From Strongyloides papillosus (lineage: Eukaryota; Nematoda; Chromadorea; Rhabditida; Strongyloididae), in the NCBI GenBank assembly GCA_005656395.1, contig SRSI01000010.1:1488001-1552000 (forward strand): a DNA stretch of 64,000 nt, written 5' to 3'. The position numbers were made by a program, and so were the translations under genes. Below the pieces are notes generated by a model, which saw only the letters and a program-made list of their open reading frames with translations, searched no databases and was not told the DNA's origin. Each line of letters starts with the position of its first letter. The first letter of the stretch is position 1. This document shows positions 50,363-62,359 of this stretch, in pieces.

Positions 50363-51418
50363 ATGCATGAGGAGGTCTTGAAGCCCGCATATCGTGTTCA
50401 AAGACCACCATGGATTGGATTGTGGACTAGTACCGAGAAGTATGTTTTTTGATAATTTATAGTTTAACTCAATTTTTTAGTAAAGGACGTACAGACTGGT
50501 GGGCAGAAGCAGATTTTAAAAACGATGATTCAAAAAAAGGTATTCTTAGAATTGTTCGCCCACGAATCAATGAAGAAAATTCTGATTGGTATGTTTTGTT
50601 GTTTTATAATTTTACACTAATATAGGTATGATCCAAAAGTTGAAGATGGAACTTCTGTTGCTGGTCCACTTGGTTTTGACTCAAAAAAGCATAAAAATAT
50701 TGCTGTTAAGGGCGATACTCCAGGAGATCTAAGAAGTTTCCAGGAAAATATTCAAAACAATTCAGTTCAATATAAGAATGTCGTCGAAAAAGTTGAGTTA
50801 TCAAAGGAACATCCAGGCATTTCTATTGATCCAACACTTCAATCATATAGTACAATGAGTAAGGGATTTTTCGGACGTTCTACAGCCTTATCAAATAGTT
50901 GGATGCGTTTTGGACCCCGCTTTTTTGACAAACCTCTCAATGAAGGTACATTAGAAAAAGGATTGGCCTGCGTTAAATACATGTCCATTTTTATGGCACC
51001 ATTTACTATGGCACAATTAAAAGCCTCCTCTACCGTTAAAGGAGGAAATATACCAATTAGAACATTCTTAAAACAATACCTTAAAAATGCCCCTGTCCCA
51101 TTCACTGCTGCTTTTGCTTGGGGAACTGCTTTATCAACAGCTGCAGTCATTCGTAACAGAGATGATTGCCAAAATCATTTATTTGCTTCTGCTGCTCTTG
51201 GTTCGGTTGTAGGAACAATGAAAAATAATTTTAGTATTGGGTTTTCCGTGGCTATTGTTTCTACTATTCTTGGTGTCCTTTGGCAATATCAAAGATGGAG
51301 TAAGGAAGGACTTCAAGGAATGAATATGCATCAAACTACCAGTGGTTTCCAAGGTGGTCCTTTAATCTGGCAATGGCTACAACTAGGTGATCATGATGTA
51401 CCAACAGAAAAATTCTAG
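50363..51418 (+). CDS. NDUFA11-like mitochondrial complex I accessory subunit
   Basis: Exons are 50363..50439, 50481..50588 and 50626..51418, giving 325 residues; both introns are phase 2. The C-terminal half has four hydrophobic segments of the Tim17/22 type (FTAAFAWGTALSTAAV, HLFASAALGSVVGTM, GFSVAIVSTILGVLWQYQRW) that align in pattern with NDUFA11 (B14.7), a complex I subunit of the inner mitochondrial membrane. The N-terminal 150 residues are soluble and have no counterpart in the short vertebrate protein (about 140 residues), so this is a nematode-style extended form. Just upstream, TTTTAGTTTTAG|A places a likely trans-splice acceptor one base before the ATG, and the short distance to the RabGGTA gene suggests an operon. 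The alternative is another Tim17-family protein. Confidence 0.62.
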
Positions 51419-53989
51419 GTAAAACTGTTATAATTACAATAGCATGGTTTGGTTTTATTTAAGTAGATTTTTTACAATAAAATTGATATAGTAAAATTTC
51501 AAATCGCTACTTTTTTTAATATAATTACTTTTAAAATACACTTTGCGTTTAATATCTTTTCATGTCTCGGAAAATGGTAATATTATACTACTATTCACAA
51601 TTTTTAAATAGATAGCACACATTTAAAACTGGAATTTATTCAACATTTTAACCATTTTATATCATGTTGAATTATAATAAATAGAATTCAACTTTAAAGG
51701 ATAATTGTTAAAATTAGATTTACATTTTAAATCTTTGTTTCTAAATTTTAAAAGTAAAAAATCACGGAAGAATTTTTTTAATTTAAAAGTGCTATTTTTC
51801 ACATTAAGACAAAGCAGCTGTTTAATAATATATATATAATATTGTCACTTTAAGAATTGTATTAATTTTTTTGTCTAATCAATTTTATATACACAAATTA
51901 TATGTGTTAAAGATTATTTTTAACATTACTTCTTATCGCAATCATATATTTTTACTAACATTCTCACTATTTTGTATTTTTTTTGACATGTTTTGTATAC
52001 AAAAATGATAAAAAAAATTCTCTATAAAATTTTTATAAAATTTTATACAATTTTTTCTCCACATTAACAATAATCACTTTTTTGTTTATAATTAAAATAT
52101 CTTAAATTTTTCTTGTTAGCCATTATTTTGTAAAAATCTTTATGATGAAACAATATGAGCAAAATTAATTATGTATTAATATGTTGGGAGAAATTGATTT
52201 TTCTTAACAAATAATTCCAAAAAATAGATTTTTATCAATTTATTTACTTTCTAATATAAAAGCAAAATTAACCTAAAATATTTAGTTTTTTTAACATTTA
52301 AGCTTAACTAATTTTCAAATATTTGGTAAAATAATTTATGTATTTTAACTAGGTTTTGTCTATAATTTATTGTTATTTTATTTTCTTATCATAATAATTT
52401 CATATATAAAATAAATAAACAAATATTAGTATTACTTTAAACAGTTAAATATTACGTTTATGGCGTTTTTACTTATTTTAATTAAATTTGAAAGAAATGA
52501 CAATACAAATTACCATATTTCCCTCACTTATATTTCTTAGCTATTTAATAATACAACTTTCATGTCAATATTTTCTTTAGAATCAATCAAACATTATTCT
52601 TTTATTATTGGTTATAGAAAAGTAATTGTTTCATTATGAAATATTCCTCGAATTATATATACAATTATAAAATAGAAGTTATAAAAGAAATATGGCATAG
52701 TATAATGCTTATTGTTACAATGTTATTTTCTCTTAATTATCTACATAAATATACCATTTATAATATTTGAGAGTTATACTACTAGCGAACAATTATTAAG
52801 TATAATGAAATATTTTGTGAAGATTTTTTGTCATAGATATACATTCTATATATATATTATACTTGCTCTTTGCTTTATCTCCATATAAACATGTAAAATG
52901 TTAAGAAAATGTAGATATCAGGTTATGAATGTAGGGATATTGTATATCGACAGTCTCCTATACATCATTATAATCATGTTTTATTTATTACACAATTTTA
53001 TGTCTATATATGTAAACATACATATATATAATATTTTAAAAGTAACATGGAAACAAATTAATATTTCTGGCTAATAAAATAATTAAAAGTACTTTTATAT
53101 AAGATATAAAAAAAGTTGGAGGAAATCTCATTGCTAAACATAATAAATGCTTGACTATTGATATACGATAAAATCTTCTTTATAAAGATGATAAAAATTA
53201 CTATATATTGTGTTACATTCAGCCATTCTATACTTACTTCAAATTCAATTTATTTGTACTTCTTCCACTAATAACATTCTTTTTCAATGTAATTTTTGAT
53301 AGAATAGCATCTATTTTTTCTATTTATTTCAATTGATGTTAAAATATGGTCAGCTAAATAAAGCCTTATTTATGCATCTATTTTTCCCAAGCATAAAGTA
53401 CTCAAAAACTATTTCAATATCTAAGTTGTTATTTGCATAGATTGTTTTAGAATGTATAACTGGTAACATATATATTCTTCATTTACAATGGAAATTATTA
53501 TTTCCCACCTAATTTTTTAATATAATTTAAAATATTTCATTTTAAATTTTCTTTTTATATAATGTTTATTATTGACATCATAACAATTTTACCTGTTAGA
53601 AACATAATAACTTTTATTTCCTATATAATTTATTATCATATGATGAATAATATAAGCAAAAATATACACTACTAAATTTAAATATATTCTTGTTCTCATA
53701 CTGTGCTAATTGTATTTCATCCTTTAATGACAATTTATAATTTATATTTCACCCTTTTAAAGCTTTTCAAAAGTTACTAATTTTGTAGAATATTCCCAAA
53801 TAGAATGATATAAATTTTTTCAAGATGTTATCATTTAAAAATGATTTATTCTTAGCTTTGAACATCTCTAATTTACCATATGTTAATAAGACTTCGTGTT
53901 CAAAATTTAATATCTTTGAAATTAAAAGACCATTTATGTTTATAACATATTTCAATCCATTTCCAGAATATTAAGAATAATTCTTCACT
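51419..53989. other. AT-rich intergenic region
   Basis: About 2.6 kb holding the 3' UTR of the previous gene and the TPPP promoter. Homopolymer A/T runs are frequent. No exon, RNA gene or inverted repeat was recognised. Confidence 0.55.
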
Positions 53990-54597
53990 ATGGCTAATTC
54001 CAAAGAAACAGTACCCGAATTAAAATTTGATTGGGATAATAAGGAAGTTAAAAAAATGTATGTTTTTTTAAAATTTATACGTAATGACATTTTCATAGAT
54101 TCGATGCATTTATGAAATTTGGAAATGCTTCAGCAACAGAAATGACAGGAAAAAATTTTGACAAATGGCTTAAGGATGCTGGAGTTATTGATGGAAAAAC
54201 AATTACTTTAACGATGACCGGCATAGCTTTTTCAAAAGTAGCAGGTCCAAAGAAAAAAGTCACCTTTCCAGAAGCCAAAAAAGTAATCATTAATGTTGCC
54301 AAAGACCGTGCTAATCAAGCAAAAACAGATGTTCAAGAAGAACTTAATAAAATTGTTGAAAAGTTAAAGGTAGTTGAAGGACCAAAAGTTGGTAATGCAG
54401 CTAAAGCATCGGCTGATGGAGTTTACAGTCGTCTTACAGATCATACAAAATACACAGGAGCACACAAAGAAAGATTTACAGAAGATGGAAAAGGAAAAGG
54501 TAAAGCTGGAAGAGAAGATATAATTCAAAATGATGGTTATGTAAGTAGTTACAAGAATAAAGGAACATATGATAAAGTTCATTCTAACGAAAATTAA
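53990..54597 (+). CDS. tppp-1: Tubulin polymerization-promoting protein (TPPP/p25-alpha)
   Basis: Binds and bundles microtubules. Exons are 53990..54057 and 54099..54597 (phase 2), giving 188 residues, similar to the short invertebrate TPPPs. The p25-alpha core is clear: IFDAFMKFGNASATEMTGKNF, KWLKDAGVIDGKTIT, TGIAFSKVAGPKKKVTFPEAKK. The typical C-terminal motif follows, with YSRLTDHTKYTGAHKERFTEDGKGKGKAGRED and a conserved YV.SYKNKGTYD ending. The acidic N-terminus is short, unlike vertebrate TPPP1. It is convergent with the rpl-13 gene; the two stop codons are about 100 bases apart, so the 3' UTRs must be very short or overlap. Confidence 0.94.
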
Positions 54598-54699
54598 ATT
54601 TTCTTTGTACTCTTATTGATCTTTAAAAATAAATTTTATAAATTTAAAACCAACAATTTATTGAAAGTAATAACAAATAACGTTTCATATATAAGGAAA

Positions 54700-55384
54700 T
54701 TAACGGCGTCCAGATCCTCCAAGTCCTTCTTCGGCAGCTTCTGCGGCCTTCTTTTCACGTCTTCCTTTATATTTTTTGTCAGCACGAACTCTACGAAGGT
54801 ATCTGTAAACTTCGAATTTCTTAAGTTCCTCAGTAACTGGAAGAATTTCAACAGGTTTAACTTCCTTAACAATTGGAAGGATTGTTCCAGTAAGTTGAGA
54901 AGCAAGTTTGATTTCTTCAGCCTAAAGATAAATTATTTTAAATTAAAAACAGAATAAAACATACAGTGGCGTCTCCTTTCTTTGGATTTGAGGCGTTTTT
55001 AGGGAAGATAATAAGTTTACTCTTGTAAAGCTTAAGACGTTCAACATTACGTTCAAGTCCTTCAACTGACTTATTTTGACGTCTGTAATCAACGGCAATT
55101 CCAATTGTCTGAGCTTGATGAGCTGATAAACCAGCAAGTTTAAGTTCAGCAAGAGTGAATCCGCGTCCAAGACGAAGTTTTCTATTGTATTTGTGTGTTG
55201 GACATCTAACAACTGGCTTCAAATTTCCAGCAGCTGGACGTGGTGCAATAGCTTTGGCTTTAGCTACTCTGTTTTGCTTTCTACGGAGTTTGCGTCCAGG
55301 TTGGTTGAACCATGTTTTAATTCTGCGTTCCCAATGCTTACGGAAATGAGCATTTGGGATGACATTGTTTCCTTTTGGAGCCAT
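54700..55384 (-). CDS. rpl-13: 60S ribosomal protein L13 (eL13)
   Basis: Component of the large cytosolic ribosomal subunit. Exons are 55384..54965 and 54921..54700 (phase 0), giving 213 residues, a normal length. Landmarks are [76 protein letters not shown] and the C-terminal [22 protein letters not shown] at third codon positions is clearly higher than in its neighbours, as expected for a highly expressed gene. The start follows a short TAAAAA leader, with a likely acceptor just upstream (minus strand). Confidence 0.97.
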
Positions 55385-58300
55385 TTTTTACCCTAAAAGA
55401 AAATATTACATTTACTAAAAAATATTTGATAAAAAAAGAGCAATATACAAATAGATATTAATAATAAGAATAAATTTCATAGATTATTAATAATAACTAA
55501 TTAAAAACAATAAGATAAGTAAACAGAAATCCATCTGAATGTGGCGGGTGAAAGAAGTATAGCATAAATTCCACCATTAATCGTTTGGAAATATGAAATT
55601 ACAATTAAAATAAAATGATACTCAGCCATCGACAAATGATGTGCAGGTCCTCTTGCTGAGATATAATATTTATTGTACAGACACACCACTACGCGTTTGT
55701 TCATTCACTTTGTAGTTTTTCACTATCATTTCCACACAGGAATAATTTGTTAGAAGATGTGTTATACAATTGTAGATTATCTTTATTTTTACTTAAAATA
55801 GTTTAAAATTAAATTATTATTGAGATTTCAAGGGAATAAAAAAATAATTATAATAATAGTATAAATTGTCATCAAACTAACAAGTTATAATATCAGTGTC
55901 GTTTAGTTCAATGTTTCGAAATTAATTTGAAGTTGTAATTTAGTTGAATGAAAGAATAGATGAAGGAATAACTTCATTATGGTTTATTTTATATAGCAAA
56001 GGTATATTTTATAAACTTTTAAAAAAATGAATTTTAGAGTTGTTAAGAAGTTAAAGGTAAACTTTTTTTTTGTTAAAAAAGTTTTTGTCACTGTTACAAA
56101 ATATCTTATTTATAAAACAAAACAAATAAATAAAAGGTTGGATACTTTATTATTTGGTAATATTTAAAAAATGAGTAAAATTTAAAGGTGATTCCGTTAG
56201 TACATTAATAAAACATTAAATATCATTAAATAATTAGTAAAATTATATAAAAATAATCCTTTTAAAGAAATAAATTAAAATTAGATAGGTTAAGCTACCA
56301 AAAACTCTTTAATAAAATAAATTGACAATTTTTTTTTAATTAAATTATCAATCATAATATTCAACTTATATATTTAAAAGTAAAATATTAATATGTAATT
56401 AGTTTAAGAGAAAATTTAATTAGCCAACAAATTTAGAAAGGAATAATTTAATTTCACCTTATTAATGGCATAATCTTTAACTAATAAAATCATTACCAAA
56501 TTTGAAAAATTGAAATTTTATAAAGTGGGCGAATTAAATTAACAATAGAAAGTCTGGATTGTTTAATAACGACCAATTTTTACTTTAGAGATAGGTAATT
56601 TATAATTTCAAATTAAATATATAATTTTAATTGACTAGCTTTAACACTACACTTCCAAATTTTTATAAACTAGCAAAAAAGTGTAAAAGTAATTTTGGTT
56701 AGAATCTAAAAAATCATAGCAATTTAGTTCTTACAAATCCTACTTGTTGATAGTATAACATGCAATTTTTTTGCATATTTTAATTACAATTGCAAATATT
56801 ATGATTTTTAAATAATACAATCATTTTGATACTACATAAACCAATTTTTAAAAATAAGTTCTAAGTATCTAAGTAATGTAAAATTTTCTTTTTGCATGCA
56901 TTAAATATATTATCAAGAAATTTTTGATTTTTTTTTTAATTCCCAAAAATGAGTATAAATAATAAACTAAACTTTACTGTAGTTCGAAAAAAAATGCTTC
57001 AGTATTCTTTTCTTTGTTATTTTAAATTTAATATTCCATTATTAATTATTTTACTCTTTGTTTAAACTATTTTAGTATGTCATAATATATTTATATTATT
57101 TGTTAAAATAATTATTTTTTTTTGTTGCATATTAATTTACTTTTATGTTACTTTAATTTCTCAATGAGGAATTTATTTATCATTCACTTTAATGATATTA
57201 GATCGCCAACGTACAAACTTTGTTTTTTAATAATCATTAATTATTGAGATAATTTTTAATGCATATAGTATTTTTATAGATTATTGTTGAAACTTTAGAC
57301 TTGTATAAACTTTTTACACCACATACTATTAGGTAGAATCTATTATACTACTTTTAAAACTTCACAAATTTTATATGGTCTTTTTTAAGATGCTACTGCT
57401 CTCATTAATATTAAGAATGAAGCAATATTTTATATAATGCATTTCTGGTAGGAGATATTGAATGAGAATGTTTTACTTATTTGTTCATTATAATAATTTT
57501 TAAGTATTATTTCTCATTTTTGAAAATTCAAACAATTAGTAGCTACGAACAACGAAGTAATTGTCAATAAGTCTAAGATTAAAATCTTCGATGTGTAAAT
57601 TTTTTAGAAGATCTGTGTTCTCTATTTCCTTAATTTTTTTCTTCAAACTGTACTTTTTTCTAAACGCATGTATATATATTTTTTGATTTCATAACACATT
57701 ATATCGTTCAATAAAATAAAACATAAATATTATTTTTACAACATATTCTGTAACTAATTGATAATTATTAAAATTTGATAATAAAAATTATAACATGGGA
57801 ATTGAATTACTAGAAAAACAACTCTTAGAAGTATGAATAAATTGTATAATAAACATACACATTTATGCGAAATTTTAAAAACACAAACAATGGTTACAAA
57901 AACCGGCATTTTGTTTTACAATAACTTAATATAATATTTCAATTGTTTTTTTACATTTAAGCTAATTTTTTGATTTTCCAATAAAATTGAAAAATCTTTA
58001 ATTGAAAATTAATCTTTCTTTTAATCAGTAATTTGTAATAACATTCAATAAAAAACTATTTTTTAACTGGTATTATGGTTTATAATATATATTTAAAATA
58101 AATGGTAAAAATTCAGCTTGTTAAAAATCACATCAATACAATTATCTCGATAATTTTTAGTTTTAAATATGTTATTACAAAAACTAATAACATACCTTAT
58201 TATTAAAAAATAAAAAAGAAGAATTATTATAGATTAATTTATCTATGTAATAAAAATTTTATTCTTAAATTTTTTCTATGTCTTAATGTTACATTCTTTG

Positions 58301-58703
58301 TTAGTCTTAAAGAAACAATTAAAAAATATCCCATTATACATTAAATTTTAAATTGAGTAAATCATAAGTATAATGTCGATATCTACAATTTTTATGAATT
58401 ATTATCTTGAAAAGTTGAATTTTTATCAGTTTTTTGTGTTGTATATAGTTTAGAACAAAAGCCAGAGGAATTATTTAGAGTGATAGTCGGAATTAGTAGA
58501 GATTTGCCATTGTATATATTTATTGAGGGTTAAATTCTAAGCAGAGATATGAAGACACCAAATGTCGCAACTACCCTACATTATTCGCTACGAAAATTTT
58601 ATTTTTAGATATAGGCCAATGTTATTCTTTACCAACTTTTATTAGCATTATTCTTAGTAAATATTTTAATAAATACAAATTAAATAAAATTGATTGTTTT
58701 GAA
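55385..58703. other. AT-rich intergenic region, divergent promoters of rpl-13 and unc-38-like gene
   Basis: About 3.3 kb. The 300 bases next to rpl-13 (to about 55740) are less AT-rich and probably contain its promoter or 5' leader; the open frame there (55501-55704, minus) is not convincing. A second GC-raised patch at about 58410-58600, just upstream of the receptor gene, has coding-like frames (see findings). The rest is plain AT-rich DNA. Confidence 0.5.
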
Positions 58704-60329
58704 ATGAACAATTTTTTTCGGTTTATTTTGATATTCCTTTCTTTTTCAAATTATGTTTCCTATTGTAATGAAGATGCCAAAAGATTATACGATGACTTAA
58801 TGGTTAGTTATAATCGACATCGTCGACCTGCTAATACTCCTACAGAACCAATAACTATAAAACTTAAATTAAGATTATCACAAATTATTGATGTTGTAAG
58901 TAGTAAATTAAAGAAAATATATTAATTTTTTTTTTTAAATTTACAGCATGAAATTGATCAAATAATGACATGTAGTGTTTGGTTAAAACAGGTATGGATT
59001 GACCCAAAACTTTCATGGGATCCAAAAAATTATGGCGGTGTTAATGTCTTATACATTCCTTATGAATCTATATGGGTATTGTTTCATTATTAATTTATTT
59101 AATTTAATAAACTTATTTAGGTACCAGATTTAGTTTTATATAATAATGCAGATTCTAACTACAATATTACAATTAGTACTAAAGCAACACTTCATTACTC
59201 AGGGCAGGTAACATGGGAACCACCTGCAATATTTAAATCTATGTGTCAAATAGATGTTAGATGGTTTCCATTTGATGAACAAACATGTTTTCTAAAATTC
59301 GGATCATGGACATTTTCAGAAGATTTACTAAATTTGGAATTATTAGAAGTACAGACTAAAACAATTGAAGAAATATCACCAAACGGCGAAAAAGAAAATG
59401 TAACAATAGCTGAAGATGGCATTGACCTTTCTGACTACTATCCATCTGTAGAATGGGATATTATGTCAAGAATAGCAAAAAGAAGAGCAAAAAATTACCC
59501 TTCATGTTGTCCAAATAGTGGAGCGTATGTTGATATTATGTACTTTTTAAATTTACGGAGGAAACCTTTATTTTATACCGTTAATCTTGTCTTCCCCTGT
59601 GTTGGAATTTCATTTTTAACAATATTAGTTTTTTATCTTCCATCAGATTCTGGAGAAAAAGTAACTTTATGTATATCTATTCTTGTAGCTCTCACTGTCT
59701 TCTTCCTTCTATTAACGGAAATAATTCCTGCTACAAGTATTGCTCTACCATTAATAGGAAAATATTTACTTTTTACTATGGTAATGGTGACATTAAGTGT
59801 TGTTGTTACTGTAATTGCTTTGAATCTCCATTTTCGTACACCAACAACACATAAAATGCCAAGATGGGTAAAAAATGTATTCCTCAAATGGTTACCCACA
59901 ATCCTTTTCATGAGAAGACCATTAGATGACAGTGATGATAGTTTTAGAAGAATGGGAAAAAAGAACTTAAAAAATAAAAAAGTTCCTCTTAATTATCACG
60001 AACACCGTGTATCACGGGATATAGGAGCTATGTATGCAAACGCTCAACAAAAAAGCGAGATTCAAAAACTATACTATTCTCCACCTGTTGTAAAAGCATT
60101 TGAAAACGTTTGTTTTATTGCAGAGTTATTAAAAAAGAAGGATAGAGATGACAAAGTTGATGAAGATTGGAAATATGTTGCAATGGTTTTAGATAGGCTA
60201 TTTTTAATTCTTTTTTCATTTGCCTGTTTCATAGGTACTATGTGGATTTTATTACAAGCACCAACTTTATATGACACAAGAGAAGCAATTGATCTTCAAT
60301 ATAGGCCTGCTAACATGTCAATTGATTAA
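58704..60329 (+). CDS. unc-38: Nicotinic acetylcholine receptor alpha subunit (UNC-38 type)
   Basis: Cys-loop ligand-gated cation channel subunit, expected in the levamisole-sensitive muscle receptor. Exons are 58704..58895, 58947..59075 and 59121..60329, giving 509 residues, all phase 0. A signal peptide ends near residue 20. The extracellular domain has NEDAKRLYDDLM, WLKQVWIDPKLSWDP, WVPDLVLYNNAD and the Cys-loop C-x13-C (CQIDVRWFPFDEQTC). The vicinal cysteines in KNYPSCCPNSG mark it as an alpha subunit. Four membrane spans follow: M1 FYTVNLVFPCVGISF, M2 KVTLCISILVALTVFFLL, M3 LPLIGKYLLFTMVMV, and M4 near the end (LFLILFSFACFIGTM). The M3-M4 loop is about 130 residues. Overall it resembles UNC-38 more than UNC-63, from memory of the families; that choice is less sure than alpha identity. 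It is first in a row of four closely spaced genes. Confidence 0.9.
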
Positions 60330-60440
60330 AATAATTTCAGTATAATAAATCTCAACGTTATTCCAATTTTTTTTTATTTTATTTCACTATAAGAAATTTT
60401 ACTAAATTAAAACTTTTTAATAGTTTGTATGTATTTTTAA

Positions 60441-61292
60441 ATGAATTCTTCCTTTAATATTTCTAACTTTCTTCCATATCAACATGATGTAATTGAAGCA
60501 TCTTTGAAAAAATATTTATTGAAATGTAAAACAGAAGGTGGGGATTGGGAGCTTGCCGAATTAGGGCATCTTTTAAGTACTTTAGTGAATCATGGTATTA
60601 GTGACAAAGCTTTTGAAAGATTAGCTCAAGTTTTACGTCCTAAAACAATTGACGACATTAAAAATAAATATAATGAATTATTAGAAATTATAAGGGACAG
60701 TAAAGAAGTTCTTCCTGAAAAATGGTTGGATAAGTCAAATCAACAAGGATTTTTAAATACTACAGCAAAAGAACAATTAAATTCAAATATTAATAGTTTC
60801 AATAAAATACAATCTGTTATTCCTATCTCAGGAAAAGTAATTCAGGGAAAACGTGAAACAGCAGAAGCGTTTCCATTTGTTATGGAAAAAATTATTGAAG
60901 AAGATGTTGAGGATTTTAACATGGAGGACGAAGGCACTTTTAAAGGTTTATGTGCAAGTGATCAAAATGTTAATTTTTCTCTTATTAATAAACAAATATC
61001 AAACTTACTAAAAGGAAATAAATCCAATATTTTACCTCCTGCAGACGTTGCCGTTTTTACTTCAGCAATTAACGAAGTAATTTCTTTGGTAGATGAAGTT
61101 GATGAAAATGTAATTGATAAAATTAGGTTACAATTATTAAGAAATATTGAAAATAAAACTCTCTTACCATTGGAGGATTTCAAGGAGGAAAACATTGCGA
61201 TCAATTGCGTAAATTACTATCAATTAACTAATGAATTTTTGGACAGCTTTAATATTGAAGATCTAATTACTAAATTATTAAAAAATAATTAG
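60441..61292 (+). CDS. Unrecognised single-exon protein
   Basis: A single open frame of 283 residues, starting 111 bases after the receptor stop. I do not recognise the family. The first 80 residues are helical and carry a pattern loosely like a SANT/Myb or other helical regulatory fold (WELAELGHLLSTLVNHG, RPKTIDDIKNKYNELLEII). The middle is acidic (IIEEDVEDFNMEDEG), and the rest is Leu/Asn-rich with several predicted helices. No signal peptide, membrane span or catalytic motif. T-rich AG sites (near 60390 and 60420) precede the ATG and could accept a spliced leader. Placement between genes with the same spacing supports it as an operon member. Confidence 0.65.
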   Translation: MNSSFNISNFLPYQHDVIEASLKKYLLKCKTEGGDWELAELGHLLSTLVNHGISDKAFERLAQVLRPKTIDDIKNKYNELLEIIRDSKEVLPEKWLDKSNQQGFLNTTAKEQLNSNINSFNKIQSVIPISGKVIQGKRETAEAFPFVMEKIIEEDVEDFNMEDEGTFKGLCASDQNVNFSLINKQISNLLKGNKSNILPPADVAVFTSAINEVISLVDEVDENVIDKIRLQLLRNIENKTLLPLEDFKEENIAINCVNYYQLTNEFLDSFNIEDLITKLLKNN

Positions 61293-61397
61293 TTATGTAT
61301 TATTTGAAAATAAATATTTTTACTATCGTTTTTTTATAGATGTTTAGGACATTTTGTTATTTAAATCATTATTTTCAATATATTTATTTTGTAGAAA

Positions 61398-62245
61398 ATG
61401 AATTTAAAACAGTTATGGTCATCTGGGAAAGATTCAGACAGATTAATAGTTGTAGAAAGTAAGTTGCTTCTAAAATCTTTTCCAATTATATTTACATTTC
61501 AGTGCCAACATCAGTTCGTAAGGATTCTCACTTTAGGGGTCTTGGGGATATGTTTGCAAATGAAATTTATTTAAATAAAAATTACCACAAATTATGCCTA
61601 TATGATCATCTTAATGACCAGAATTTTTTTAATTTAAATGTTTCGGATCAAGTCTTTGTAATATTTTCATTTTGGGAATTTGTTTTAACTTATAAAGAAA
61701 CAAATTGGAAACGTCTGATACAGCAACTTACTCAAAATAATTTTGTTATAATTTTTTCAAATCCAACTGTTGATGAAAACAATTTGCAACTTCCAACTAT
61801 AGATTCAAAATCTTTCCACCATGAAATAAAAAAACTTAGATATATAACAGATCAGTATTGGATTGCTATCGGTGAAGCTAAAGGTGATATTTTTCACTTT
61901 AAAAGGATTCATTATACAAGTAGGAAATTTTTCCGTAAAGACTACATTACTGTTAAGAATATTGATGGAAAAAAGTCGTTCTTGTTTTCTACAGAACATC
62001 CTTTAGGATTGGATAATAAGGCAAAAGTCGATGAAAAAGGAATGAATCCAGAAAAACCAAAAAATGATGTACGATTTGACCAAAATCAAGGAAGTTACGA
62101 TGAAAAATCACTGCCATTTTTAACGCAACAAAATGAATCCGGAGGAATGGTTGAAATGGGATCAAATACAGTCCGTGCAGGTGGTAGGATTATATTTCAA
62201 GAAGATGAGTATATGGAGGACGTAGATGATGATTTGGATATTTAA
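61398..62245 (+). CDS. Elongator complex protein 5-like
   Basis: Elongator subunits Elp4-Elp5-Elp6 form a RecA-like ring that supports tRNA wobble-uridine modification. Exons are 61398..61458 and 61503..62245 (phase 1), giving 267 residues. Similarity is mainly to the ELP5 C-terminus: LPFLTQQNE, then GGRIIFQEDEYMEDVDDDLDI, which matches the conserved acidic ending (DDxDxxDPDxDLDI type). The upstream part has alternating hydrophobic strands (VFVIFSFWEFVL, NFVIIFSNP) consistent with a RecA-like core, without a Walker motif, as expected for Elp5. A clear acceptor (TATTTTGTAG) lies 4 bases before the ATG. The preceding gene stops 105 bases upstream. Family call is moderate because only the tail is diagnostic. 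Confidence 0.6.
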
Positions 62246-62359
62246 TTGTTGTACACTTATAAAACCATTTTTAACTTTGTTTTCTCACACAGAATTTGTT
62301 TTGGTGTTTTGTTTTGTTGCCGATGTTGTATTTTTTTTAAATTTGATAATAAAATTACT

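Noticed and set aside
55501..55704. 67-codon open frame upstream of rpl-13
   Set aside because: Some protein-like composition, but it lies in the promoter/leader region of a highly expressed gene, which explains the higher GC; no homology recognised.
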